A stretch of DNA of 64,000 nucleotides, taken from positions 186,001 through 250,000 of the forward strand of contig JADKID010000007.1 of NCBI GenBank assembly GCA_016721425.1, given 5' to 3'. This stretch comes from Bryobacterales bacterium (GTDB lineage: Bacteria; Acidobacteriota; Terriglobia; Bryobacterales; Bryobacteraceae). The position numbers and the translations under genes were made by a program. Below are positions 22,561-30,589 of the stretch, one piece after another (within the stretch, counting starts at the first letter, position 1; every line of letters begins with the position of its first letter). The notes beneath the pieces were generated by a model. It ran no database searches. It was not told where the DNA came from and was given only the letters and a program-made list of their open reading frames with translations.

Positions 22561-24030
22561 TTAGTTGACCCAGTGGGTGGCGAGATGAACGAAGGTCCGA
22601 ACGGGCGCACCCGTTGGGCCTTTGGCAAGGAAGGGCTTGGATTCATCCAGCCAGGCGACGCCGGCGATATCGAGGTGGACCCAAGGCTTACCCTCCACAA
22701 ATTCTTCCAGGAATTTGGCAGCCGTGATGGAGCCGCCCCAACGGCCGCCGATGTTGCCCATGTCGGCGAAGGCGGACTTGATGTATTCCTTATAGTCGTC
22801 GTCCATGGGGAACGGCCACATGCGCTCGCCCACGGCCTTGCTGGCAGCGAGGACGCGCTGCTGCAATTCGTCATTATTGGAGAAGACGCCGGAGTAAAGA
22901 TGCCCGAGCGCGACGGCAATGGCGCCGGTGAGCGTGGCGGCGTTGACCAGATGGGTGCAACCCTGGCGGGCGGCGTAGGTGAGCGTATCGGCCAGGATCA
23001 ACCGGCCCTCGGCATCGGTGTTGAGCACCTCGATGGTCTTGCCCTGGTAGGACTTCACGATGTCGCCGGGGCGCTGCGCCTTGTGACCCACCATGTTCTC
23101 GACGCAGGGAGCGTACATGGTGACGGGGATGGCCGGCTTAAGCTGAGCGATGGCACGCATGGCGCCGATGACAGCGGCCGCGCCGCCCATGTCATACTTC
23201 ATCTTCTCCATGCCCTCCGAGGGCTTGATGGAGACGCCGCCGGTATCGAAAGTGACGCCTTTGCCGATGATGGCCAGATGGTTACCAGAGGCGTGCGGTG
23301 CGGCCGGAGTGTAGTTGAGCACGATCATCACCGGCGGCTCGGCTGAGCCCATGGCCACGCCCAGCAGCGCGCCAAAACCAAGCTGGCGCATCCGCGCTTC
23401 GTCGAGAAGTTCGCAGCCCAGGCCAAACTCGGCGGCCATCGCTTTGGCTTCGGCAGCCAGTTTCAAGGGTGTGAGTAGGTTGGCCGGCTCATTGACGAGC
23501 GTCCGCGCAAAATTCTGCGCTTCTCCGATCGCCCTGCCGCGGCGCAGTGCGTCCACCAGGACCACGGACTCTTCCGGGACTGAGATTCGAAAGCTCTTGA
23601 TCGTCTTCTCGCTCGGCCTGTCGGCGGTCTTGTGCTGGTCAGGTTCAAAGTCACCCAGGATCACGCCCTCCACCAGCGCTTCGAGCATGGCGGCATCGAG
23701 CGTGATGCCTTTCAGGCGGATGGCGATGTCGCCGATGCCCTTGGGCTTGAGAGTGCGCACGATCACTCCGCCGGTTTTGCGCATATCGGCGGTCGTGAAT
23801 TTGGCCTTTTCGCCGCCACCGATGAGTAGCAGGCGCGTGGCCTTCATGCCCTCCGGATGGTGGATCAACGCCGTTTCCAGCGGCTTGCCGGTGAACTCGC
23901 CGCTCTCGTCGAGCTCCTTGACGATGCCGCCGGCCAGTTCAGGGCCAGGCTTCTCGTCCTTGAAGCAGATCACTACAAATGCGCCGGTTTCGAGCTCGGC
24001 GGCCTTGGTGGTGCCTAGAATGAGTTCCAT
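22561..24030 (-). CDS. pepA: Leucyl aminopeptidase (M17)
   Basis: A 489-residue enzyme of normal M17 length. The C-terminal catalytic domain has GKGVTFDTGGVSIKPS (Lys, Asp metal ligands), MKYDMGGAAAVIGAM and the diagnostic NTDAEGRLILADTL with Asp and Glu ligands. A macro-domain-like N-terminal half precedes it. It removes N-terminal Leu and related residues from cytoplasmic peptides with two metal ions. The ATG at 24030 has AAGGA 7 nt upstream. It is followed by the kinase-fold and phosphatase genes in tight order. Confidence 0.95.
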   Translation of the reverse strand: MELILGTTKAAELETGAFVVICFKDEKPGPELAGGIVKELDESGEFTGKPLETALIHHPEGMKATRLLLIGGGEKAKFTTADMRKTGGVIVRTLKPKGIGDIAIRLKGITLDAAMLEALVEGVILGDFEPDQHKTADRPSEKTIKSFRISVPEESVVLVDALRRGRAIGEAQNFARTLVNEPANLLTPLKLAAEAKAMAAEFGLGCELLDEARMRQLGFGALLGVAMGSAEPPVMIVLNYTPAAPHASGNHLAIIGKGVTFDTGGVSIKPSEGMEKMKYDMGGAAAVIGAMRAIAQLKPAIPVTMYAPCVENMVGHKAQRPGDIVKSYQGKTIEVLNTDAEGRLILADTLTYAARQGCTHLVNAATLTGAIAVALGHLYSGVFSNNDELQQRVLAASKAVGERMWPFPMDDDYKEYIKSAFADMGNIGGRWGGSITAAKFLEEFVEGKPWVHLDIAGVAWLDESKPFLAKGPTGAPVRTFVHLATHWVN

Positions 24031-24051
24031 TTCGTTCCTTGTCAGATGTCG

Positions 24052-24528
24052 CTAAAAGCGGGCATTGCGTTGTGCCATCGCCTTTTTGGCTTCCATGTCG
24101 GCGTCGCGGTTGTGCTCGGCCTCGCGTTTGTCGTGCATTTTCTTGCCTTTGCAGACGCCCAGCTCGCACTTGAGGATGCCACCCTTGAGATAGAGCCGCA
24201 GCGGGATGACGGCCAGGCCCTTCTCGCGGATTTTGGCGTGCATCGTGGTGATTTCGGCCTGGTGGAGCAGCAGCTTGCGCTTCTTGGTGGGCTCGTGGTT
24301 CCAGATGTTGCCGTGCGAGTAGGGGCTGAAGTGGGCGTTCATCATCCAGACCTCGCCGGCCTGAATGTCCACGTAGCTGTCGCGCAACTGGACCTTGCCC
24401 TCGCGCGCCGATTTGATCTCGGTGCCGGTGAGAACGACGCCCGCCTCGAGCTTCTCCAGGACGAAGTAGTCGTGGAACGCTTTGCGGTTGTCGGCGACGG
24501 GTTTGCTGCCTGACTTATCGACGGCCAA
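24052..24528 (-). CDS. smpB: SsrA-binding protein SmpB (TTG start)
   Basis: A 158-residue protein with SmpB hallmarks ADNRKAFHDYFVLEKLEAG, VLTGTEIKSAREG and the basic tail GKKMHDKREAEHNRDA. It binds tmRNA and rescues stalled ribosomes. The start is TTG at 24528: GGAGG at 24537-24541 stands exactly 8 nt upstream, and the protein then begins AVDKSGSKP like its relatives. The longer frame from 24648 would add 40 residues unlike any SmpB and overlap the promoter of the secretin gene. It lies 21 bp before pepA on the same strand. No tmRNA gene was found in the window. Confidence 0.95.
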   Translation of the reverse strand: MAVDKSGSKPVADNRKAFHDYFVLEKLEAGVVLTGTEIKSAREGKVQLRDSYVDIQAGEVWMMNAHFSPYSHGNIWNHEPTKKRKLLLHQAEITTMHAKIREKGLAVIPLRLYLKGGILKCELGVCKGKKMHDKREAEHNRDADMEAKKAMAQRNARF

Positions 24529-24536
24529 AAGATTCG

Positions 24537-24541
24537 CCTCC
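24537..24541 (-). promoter_or_regulatory. Ribosome binding site that sets the smpB start
   Basis: On the minus strand this reads GGAGG, 8 nt before a TTG codon. It is the main reason for placing the smpB start at 24528 rather than at the upstream ATG. Confidence 0.75.
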
Positions 24542-24653
24542 ACGCGCCAACGCCCCGCAGCGTCAATGATTTGTGAGGAGTAGTAGTGCCGGGGATCCGG
24601 GCGCGTCTGATCCTCAGTGTAACATGTGCTGGTTTGCTCAGAACTCATCTAAC

Positions 24654-27095
24654 ATGCCGAAGATAAACCGTTTAGCGGCCATGGTGGCCGTCTGTCTGCT
24701 GGTCTCCAGCGTGCCCGTGGCTACAGCCGGGAACAAGAAGGGCGACAAGCTCCAGGCCCAGGGCGCCCAAGCCGAGACGGTGCGTGACTATGACAAAGCA
24801 CTGGATTTCTATGAGCAGGCGGTTGCTGCCGATCCCACGGATTCGGGGTATCTGCTGAGTCTTCGCCGAGTCCGGTTTGCGGCCGCGCAACTGCACGTCG
24901 ATCGCGGGCAGAAGCTGAGGGGCGGCGGCAAACTGGAGGAAGCGCTAGCCGAGTTCCAGCGGGCCTTCACCATCGATCCGGCCTCTGCCATCGCCGAGCA
25001 GGAGATGCGCCGCACCAACCAGATGATCGAGCGCGAAAAGAAACGCAACGCCGAGCCGGGCGCTGAGGAGGCCAAGCCGGAGGAGCGGGGCCTGACGCCA
25101 GCCGAGTTGGCGCGGAAGGAGGCCGAAAAGCGCAGCGCATCGATTCTGGGCGTGCCCGAGCTGAAGCCGCTTTCGCGGGAGATCACCGGGCTGAAGATCG
25201 TCAACCAGCCCACCAAGACGCTTTACGAGACGTTGGGCAAGCTGACGGGCATTAACGTCATCTTCGATTCTGAATATCAGGATCAGAAGCGCCATACGTT
25301 GGACCTGAACCGCACGACGCTGGACGAAGCACTCGACTACGTCAGCCTGCTCACGAAGACATACTGGAAACCGCTTTCCGCCAACGCCATCTTCGTCACG
25401 ACGGACAACGTCACCAAGCGCCGCGACTACGAAGAGATGGTGACACGGATCTTCTATCTCCAGAATTTGACGTCGGCCCAGGAATTGAACGAAGTGATGA
25501 CGGGTATGCGGACGGTTACGGACGTCCGAAAGGTATTCCCCATTGCCTCGCAGTCTGCCATCGTGGTTCGGGGCACCGTGGATCAGGTGGCACTGGCGGA
25601 GAAGATCCTGATGGATCTGGACAGGCCAAAGCCGGAAGTGGTAGTGGACGTCATAGTGATGGAGGCCAACCGCGGCAGGACCCGCGACATCGCCATGACA
25701 CCTGTTTCGGGCGGCAAGAACGGGCTGGCCGCCTCGATTGCGTTTGCGCCAAATTCGACCACCGGTGGCACAGGCACCACCATTCCTCTGAATACCATCG
25801 GAAGCCTGACGGCCGGGGACTGGTCTGTAGCGATGCCGGGCTACCTCGTCCAGGCGCTGATGAAGGATTCCAGTACGAAGGTGCTGACAACGCCGCAGGT
25901 GCGGGCTACTGACGGCCAGAAGGCGACGCTGCGACTGGGCGACCGCTACCCCTATGCCACGGGCTCGTTTCAGGCCGGCATGGGCGGCGTGGGCGTGAAC
26001 CCGATGGTTCAGACGCAGTTTCAGTTTGCCGAGGTTGGCGTGAACGTCGATCTAACGCCGCGCATCCATGCCGGCGAGGAAGTGTCGATGCAGGTGGAGT
26101 TTGAGATCTCCAATATCCGCGAGCGCATCGACGTGGGCGGACTGACGCAGCCCGTCATCGGGCAGCGCAAGGTCAACCACATCATCCGGGTGAAAGAGGG
26201 CGAGGTTACGCTGATCGGCGGCCTGATGCAGGCGACGCAATCCAAGACACGCAGCGGTGTGCCGTGGCTGATGAATCTGCCCGGCATTGGACGGTTTTTC
26301 TCCAGCGAGTCACTGGAAAACAACAACTCGGACCTTCTAGTGGCGCTGGTACCGCACATTGTGCGCAGCCCGGACATCCAGGCCGATAGCGTCCGCACCA
26401 TCGCCACAGGCACGGAATCGATCTACAAGCTTTCCTACACGCAGCCGAAGGAAGCGAAGGAGCCTAAGCCGGTCAAACCGCAAGGGCCGGAAGTGAGGCC
26501 GCCGGGCGGTCCTGCCGGCCTGCCGATGGCGGCGCCAAAAAGCGTTCCGCCTGCCTCAGTGGGGGATGCGCCTCGCAGCGAGCCACCTGCGCCGCTCTCG
26601 GCCACGCCGCCGCCCGTACAGGGCAACCTGGAATTGAACCAGGCCGTACCCGGCTTGGGGCGGCCTGCCGCGGGACCAGGGACGCCGGTGCTGGCGTTGC
26701 GGGCGTCGTCCGCGGAGGTTGTCACGAACGCCATCGTGCAGGTGAACGTACAAATCGATAACGTGACCGAGTTGTTCAGCGCGCCGATGCGCATCAAGTA
26801 CGACAACAAAGTGCTCAAGCTGATGGAAATCAGCCGTGGCGACTTCCTGGGCGGCGACGGCCAGCAGGTGACCTTTTCCGAAACCAAGGCTGAGCAGACT
26901 GGCGCGGCCATTATCGGCATGAACCGCGTGCCCGGCGCCGGCGGTATCTCGGGTTCAGGCAACCTGGTGACGCTGAAGTTCCAGGCCATCGGCAAGGGCG
27001 TCTCGGCCATCAGTTTCGAGGAGTTGACGCTGCGCGACGCACGCCTGCAAAGCATCACAGTGACGCCGCCGTCGACCACGATTTCGGTCAAGTAG
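24654..27095 (+). CDS. Type II/IV-pilus-type secretin with N-terminal TPRs and C-terminal cohesin-like domain
   Basis: An 813-residue protein starting at ATG 24654 (signal AAMVAVCLLVSSVPVATA). Residues ~30-130 carry two TPR-like units (YDKALDFYEQAVAADP, LEEALAEFQRAFTIDP). Residues ~180-260 hold an STN-type domain (INVIFDSEYQDQ). The secretin core (~370-590) contains AMPGYLVQALMKDSSTKVL, VNPMVQTQFQFAEVGVNVDL and GEVTLIGGLMQ...WLMNLPGIGRFF. After a Pro-rich linker, ~690-813 resemble a cohesin domain (VQIDNVTELFSAPMRIKYDN). Secretins form outer-membrane pores; the cohesin tail is an acidobacterial feature to my recollection. Two pseudopilin genes follow at once. Confidence 0.9.
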   Translation: MPKINRLAAMVAVCLLVSSVPVATAGNKKGDKLQAQGAQAETVRDYDKALDFYEQAVAADPTDSGYLLSLRRVRFAAAQLHVDRGQKLRGGGKLEEALAEFQRAFTIDPASAIAEQEMRRTNQMIEREKKRNAEPGAEEAKPEERGLTPAELARKEAEKRSASILGVPELKPLSREITGLKIVNQPTKTLYETLGKLTGINVIFDSEYQDQKRHTLDLNRTTLDEALDYVSLLTKTYWKPLSANAIFVTTDNVTKRRDYEEMVTRIFYLQNLTSAQELNEVMTGMRTVTDVRKVFPIASQSAIVVRGTVDQVALAEKILMDLDRPKPEVVVDVIVMEANRGRTRDIAMTPVSGGKNGLAASIAFAPNSTTGGTGTTIPLNTIGSLTAGDWSVAMPGYLVQALMKDSSTKVLTTPQVRATDGQKATLRLGDRYPYATGSFQAGMGGVGVNPMVQTQFQFAEVGVNVDLTPRIHAGEEVSMQVEFEISNIRERIDVGGLTQPVIGQRKVNHIIRVKEGEVTLIGGLMQATQSKTRSGVPWLMNLPGIGRFFSSESLENNNSDLLVALVPHIVRSPDIQADSVRTIATGTESIYKLSYTQPKEAKEPKPVKPQGPEVRPPGGPAGLPMAAPKSVPPASVGDAPRSEPPAPLSATPPPVQGNLELNQAVPGLGRPAAGPGTPVLALRASSAEVVTNAIVQVNVQIDNVTELFSAPMRIKYDNKVLKLMEISRGDFLGGDGQQVTFSETKAEQTGAAIIGMNRVPGAGGISGSGNLVTLKFQAIGKGVSAISFEELTLRDARLQSITVTPPSTTISVK

Positions 27096-27098
27096 CAT

Positions 27099-27566
27099 AT
27101 GCGGAGAAGGCGATCCCAATTCGGAATGTCGCTGGTGGAGTTGATCGTGGCTTTCACGATCATGGCCCTGCTGACGGCGATGGCTGTGCCGCTGGCTCGT
27201 TTCCGCGTGCGCCGCGAAAAGGAGCGCGAGTTGCGCTATGCGCTGCGTGAGCTGCACACCGCCATCGACAAGTATAAAGACGCCTGCGACAAGAACATCT
27301 TCCAGGGCAAGCTGGGGTCGGATTGCTATCCGGAGACTCTGGATCAACTCGTGGAGGGCGTCAAGATCGCGTCCGATGCTTCGGGAAAGAAGCTGAAGTT
27401 CCTGCGGCGCATTCCGAAAGATCCCTTCACGGGATCCACCGAGTGGGGCATGCGCTCCACGCAGGACGATCCGAAATCCAACGGCTGGGGCGGCCAGAAC
27501 GTCTTTGCCGTCTATACGAAAACAATGGAGAAGTCGCCAGATGGTACGCTCTATTCGGAGTGGTAA
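27099..27566 (+). CDS. Type II secretion/pilin-like prepilin protein
   Basis: A 155-residue protein with a type IV prepilin N-terminus: short basic leader, then GMSLVELIVAFTIMALLTAM, where the prepilin peptidase would cut after Gly and the Glu at +5 is kept. The rest is GspG-like, with KYKDACD, a short loop and a KDPFTGSTEWG segment followed by NVFAVYTKT. It starts 3 bp after the secretin stop. Its 3' end overlaps the next prepilin gene by 26 bp. Confidence 0.88.
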   Translation: MRRRRSQFGMSLVELIVAFTIMALLTAMAVPLARFRVRREKERELRYALRELHTAIDKYKDACDKNIFQGKLGSDCYPETLDQLVEGVKIASDASGKKLKFLRRIPKDPFTGSTEWGMRSTQDDPKSNGWGGQNVFAVYTKTMEKSPDGTLYSEW

Positions 27567-27942
27567 GCGCGGCTTCACGCTGATCGAGTTGATGATCGTC
27601 ATGGCGATCATCTCGATCCTGGTGGCTGTGGCCGTGCCTCTCTATCAACGCTCGGTGATCCGCGCCAAAGAGGCCGTGCTGCGGCAGAATCTGTTCTCGA
27701 TGCGCACGGTGCTGGACGAGTACACCTATGACAAGGCGAAAGCGCCGCAATCGTTGCAGGATCTGGTGACGGAGGGCTATCTGCGCCAGATCCCGATGGA
27801 TCCCATCACAGGCGAGTCTGACTGGACTACCATCCAGGAGGACGCCATCACGTCGGTCAATCAGACCGAGCCGGGCATCTTCGACGTTCGATCCAAGTCC
27901 GACAAGAAGTCGTTGGAGGGGTCTGCCTACAACGAGTGGTGA
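27541..27942 (+). CDS. Second prepilin (GspG-like) protein
   Basis: A 133-residue prepilin starting at ATG 27541, inside the end of the previous gene. The leader RSGKRGFTLIELMIVMAIIS fits the class III signal with Gly then Phe and Glu+5. The end (LRQIPMDPITGESDW ... FDVRSKSDKKSLEGSAYNEW) is typical of GspG-like pseudopilins. It resembles the preceding gene, and the two probably arose by duplication and form a pseudopilus with the upstream secretin. No ATPase or platform gene is present in the window, so these must work with parts encoded elsewhere. Confidence 0.9.
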   Translation: MVRSIRSGKRGFTLIELMIVMAIISILVAVAVPLYQRSVIRAKEAVLRQNLFSMRTVLDEYTYDKAKAPQSLQDLVTEGYLRQIPMDPITGESDWTTIQEDAITSVNQTEPGIFDVRSKSDKKSLEGSAYNEW

Positions 27943-27982
27943 TTCGGCGAGTCGTGAGCGATGTTGAAGCATCCAACTGACG

Positions 27983-28351
27983 ATGCCTGAAGCACGAAAT
28001 GTCCTCGGCGGCGCACTCCAGTGCTGCTGCAAGAACCCTCTCACCGGCTTTTATCGCGACGGCCACTGCCAGACCGGTCCCGACGACATCGGCCAGCATA
28101 CGCTTTGTACGCAGGTGACGCAGGAGTTTCTCTCCTTCTCCTATGCCAGCGGCAACGACCTCTCAACACCGCGGCCGGGCTTTCCGGGTCTGAAGCCGGG
28201 GGACAAGTGGTGCGTCTGTGTGGCCCGCTGGAAACAGGCGCTCGATGCCGGTATGGCCTCGCCCGTAGTTCTCGAAGCAACGCACGAGAAGGCCCTGGAG
28301 GTGGTGACGATGGAGGATCTGCTGATGCACGCCGCCGGAACGGCTCAGTGA
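27983..28351 (+). CDS. DUF2237 family protein
   Basis: A 122-residue protein with the DUF2237 signatures LGGALQCC, CKNPLTGFYRDGHC, a D-x-G-x-H-x-x-C-x-x-V-T-x-E-F-L-x-F segment, and CVCVARWKQAL. Several cysteines may bind metal or be redox active. The function is unknown, though it is a widespread small cytoplasmic family. It lies 40 bp after the second prepilin gene and overlaps the convergent gene by 7 bp. Confidence 0.92.
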   Translation: MPEARNVLGGALQCCCKNPLTGFYRDGHCQTGPDDIGQHTLCTQVTQEFLSFSYASGNDLSTPRPGFPGLKPGDKWCVCVARWKQALDAGMASPVVLEATHEKALEVVTMEDLLMHAAGTAQ

Positions 28352-28800
28352 ATTCTGAGGGTTGTGTCGGTCAAATCTAAGCGGCTGAGACTTTCGCTGA
28401 AGAGTCCGTCGTGCGCGTGGCCGGGTTGCTGCCAGAGATAGTGCAGCAACTCGTGGGCCAGAATGCGCGCGAGAGCGCGGGGCAGATCGGGCTTCGAGCG
28501 AATGTAGGTGGCGACCTTGGCGCAATCGACCTCGACGAGCGGGTGAATGATGCCATCCACACGCTGGGTGTGGGCCATGGACCCGGCCGTGCTGACCAGC
28601 GTGGGCATGCAGGCGTGATTCACATCGACGAACACCACATGAGACGGGGTGCCGAGAGAACCGGCGTTGCTGTCGATGAGAAGTTGCGCCTGTACCGTTG
28701 AATTCGCGAAGAGGGTATCCAACTCGGCCTGCATTTGTGGCGCCAGCGCCGCGTCCTTTGGCGCCGCGAAATGAAGCAGGAGAACGACAGTTGCCAGCAT
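28345..28800 (-). CDS. Exported protein with HExxH-type zinc motif
   Basis: A 151-residue protein with a short signal-like N-terminus (MLATVVLLLHFAAP). The C-terminal half has AHELLHYLWQQPGHAHDG. HELLH is an HExxH site and the later histidines could supply the third zinc ligand. The usual metzincin spacing (HExxHxxGxxH) is not met. The mid-section VVFVDVNHACMP is like other small acidobacterial metallopeptidase-like proteins. A GAGG site precedes the ATG at 28800. Peptidase activity is inferred from the motif only. Confidence 0.65.
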   Translation of the reverse strand: MLATVVLLLHFAAPKDAALAPQMQAELDTLFANSTVQAQLLIDSNAGSLGTPSHVVFVDVNHACMPTLVSTAGSMAHTQRVDGIIHPLVEVDCAKVATYIRSKPDLPRALARILAHELLHYLWQQPGHAHDGLFSESLSRLDLTDTTLRIH

Positions 28801-28909
28801 AGATTCTGTCCTCTACTGCAGAGGACGAGGCGCCTTGCGGAACGGCATAGGCTGGAATTGTGAAGAACTGTGACCGGAGGGTCCGATCTGGCGATAGAAT
28901 CAGGGAGCC

Positions 28910-30148
28910 ATGATTCGACGCCGTGACATTCTCGCTGCCGCCCCCGCGGCTATTGGCTCCGCTTCGGCCGGTCTCGCCGCTCCTGCGCCGGAACTGGGAT
29001 CGAAACTCGCCGCGGCCATGGCGGCGCCGGTGCTGAAGCGGGAGCTCTTTCCGGCCGCCGTGCCGATCGAGTCCGTCCAACTTCTCAAGAGCGGCCCGCA
29101 CTATTTCGTGCGCGCCCGCTCGCGCGATGGAGTCTGCGGCTATGCCGACGCCCACAGTTCCGTAATGTCGGCTGCCTATCCCATCGTCGTGAAGAAAGTG
29201 GCGCCCTACTTCGCAGGTAAGAACGCAGTGGAACTGGAGTCACTCCTGCGCGAAGTCTACCTGGCGAGTTCCAACTATAAGTGGCAGGGGCTGCCCTTCT
29301 GGGTGAGCGTGGCTGTAGTGGAGATTGCCATCCTCGATCTGCTCGGCAAGGTGGCGGGCAAGCCCCTGGGTGACCTCATCGGCAAGGTGCAGCGCCGCCA
29401 GATCGCCGTCTATCGCGCCTCCGGAAATCGCGGCAACTCCCCCGAGGCTGAGATTGATTATCTGCAGAAGATTGTCGCCGAGACTGGCGCCTCCGCCATT
29501 AAGTTCCGGCTCGGCGCGCGTATGGCCTATAACGATGCCTCCACGCGCCGCGACCTGGCGATGATCCCGCTAACCCGCAAGGTGTTTGGCGACAAGATGG
29601 CGATCTACGCCGATGGCAACGGCTCCTACGATGTTCCGATGGCCATCCGCATCGGCCGGATCATGGAGCAGCATAAGCTCGCGTTCTTGGAAGAACCAGC
29701 CCCATTCGACTACTACGAAGAGACCAAGGCCATCGCCGATGCGTTGGATATCCGCATCGCCCTGGGGGAAGAGGAGGCCAGCTTGCGCGGCTTCCGCAGC
29801 ATCATCGAGCACGGGGTCGCGCAGGTGATTCAGCCCGATATCCTGTATTCCGGCGGCCTGATCCGCGCAGTGAAGGTGGCCCGCATGGCGGCCATTGCCG
29901 GTCTGGAATGTACGGTGCATATGTCCGGCGGCGGCTTGGGCTTCCTCTATGTGGCTCACTTCGCGTCGTGCATCGCCAACCCCGGCCCGCATCAGGAATA
30001 CAAAGGCGCCGACGATACTCTGCCGGTGTCCTCAGATACGTCTTCGCTGCAATGTGAGAAGGGAATGCTCCAGGTCCCTACCGGACCGGGACTGGGCGTG
30101 ACGCTGGAGCCACAGTTTCTCGGCAGGGCAGCCGTGGTGTCTGCCTGA
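28910..30148 (+). CDS. Exported mandelate racemase/enolase-superfamily enzyme
   Basis: A 412-residue enolase-superfamily protein with a Tat-like signal (MIRRRDILAAAPAA). The barrel motifs are SAIKFRLG (a Lys that would abstract the proton), IYADGNGSY (Asp ligand), LEEPAPF (Glu ligand), LGEEEAS (Glu ligand) and VHMSGGG (His). These fit a sugar-acid dehydratase or racemase. A GGGAG ribosome site is 2-7 nt upstream of ATG 28910. It shares family and export type with the gene at 39261-40505, but the two are not close copies. Substrate unknown; galactonate- or glucarate-type acids are candidates. Confidence 0.85.
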   Translation: MIRRRDILAAAPAAIGSASAGLAAPAPELGSKLAAAMAAPVLKRELFPAAVPIESVQLLKSGPHYFVRARSRDGVCGYADAHSSVMSAAYPIVVKKVAPYFAGKNAVELESLLREVYLASSNYKWQGLPFWVSVAVVEIAILDLLGKVAGKPLGDLIGKVQRRQIAVYRASGNRGNSPEAEIDYLQKIVAETGASAIKFRLGARMAYNDASTRRDLAMIPLTRKVFGDKMAIYADGNGSYDVPMAIRIGRIMEQHKLAFLEEPAPFDYYEETKAIADALDIRIALGEEEASLRGFRSIIEHGVAQVIQPDILYSGGLIRAVKVARMAAIAGLECTVHMSGGGLGFLYVAHFASCIANPGPHQEYKGADDTLPVSSDTSSLQCEKGMLQVPTGPGLGVTLEPQFLGRAAVVSA

Positions 30149-30163
30149 CGGGCGCGTGCCAGG

Positions 30164-30505
30164 CTATGCCTTGTCTTCCCGCATCAGCAGCGCGCAGATG
30201 GGAATGAAGACGCCGGCGAAGTAGGCGTAGCGCAGCGGTGGAGACACAATGCTGGCGTCCATCAGCCAGCCCAACATACCTACATTTTCGTACCAGGTCT
30301 TAACGGCGATCTCGTTTTCACTCATCGCCACACCGGGCAGATTGACGCTACAGACCGCCACCGGCTCCGCGTCCGCTCCATCCCGGACTGCCAACAGGCG
30401 CAGGCAGATGCGATCGTTTCTCAAATACTTCGTGAAAGAGAGCACAACCTCCCGATTGCCGTAGTGCCGGACCCTCTTCCCTTCAGCAATGCAAGGATGG
30501 ATCAT
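30164..30505 (-). CDS. Small DUF4313-like protein (phage/plasmid-type family)
   Basis: A 113-residue protein. It has the pattern VVLSFTKYLRNDRICLRLLAV, EPVAVCSVNLPG and EIAVKTWYENVGMLGWLMDASIV. This arrangement (a short strand pair, then a K-x-W/Y-x-E-N-x-G-M-L helix) recalls DUF4313-like proteins found mostly on phages and plasmids. The function is unknown. The ATG at 30505 has a TGAGGT site 7 nt upstream. No other mobile gene is nearby, so it may be a leftover of a past insertion or a domesticated gene. Confidence 0.6.
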   Translation of the reverse strand: MIHPCIAEGKRVRHYGNREVVLSFTKYLRNDRICLRLLAVRDGADAEPVAVCSVNLPGVAMSENEIAVKTWYENVGMLGWLMDASIVSPPLRYAYFAGVFIPICALLMREDKA

Positions 30506-30589
30506 CGGATACCTCAGGTAGTTCCGCCTCTCGGCGGCCTAGCTCATTATGCGCCGGAAATGCTGCGGCCGAGCATCTGTTTTTGCACG

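Noticed and set aside
27900..29100. Replication terminus with a dif site
   Set aside because: The skew change fits, but no AT-rich 28-base dif-like palindrome was seen and the skew returns near 60.7 kb. Reported only as a skew reversal.
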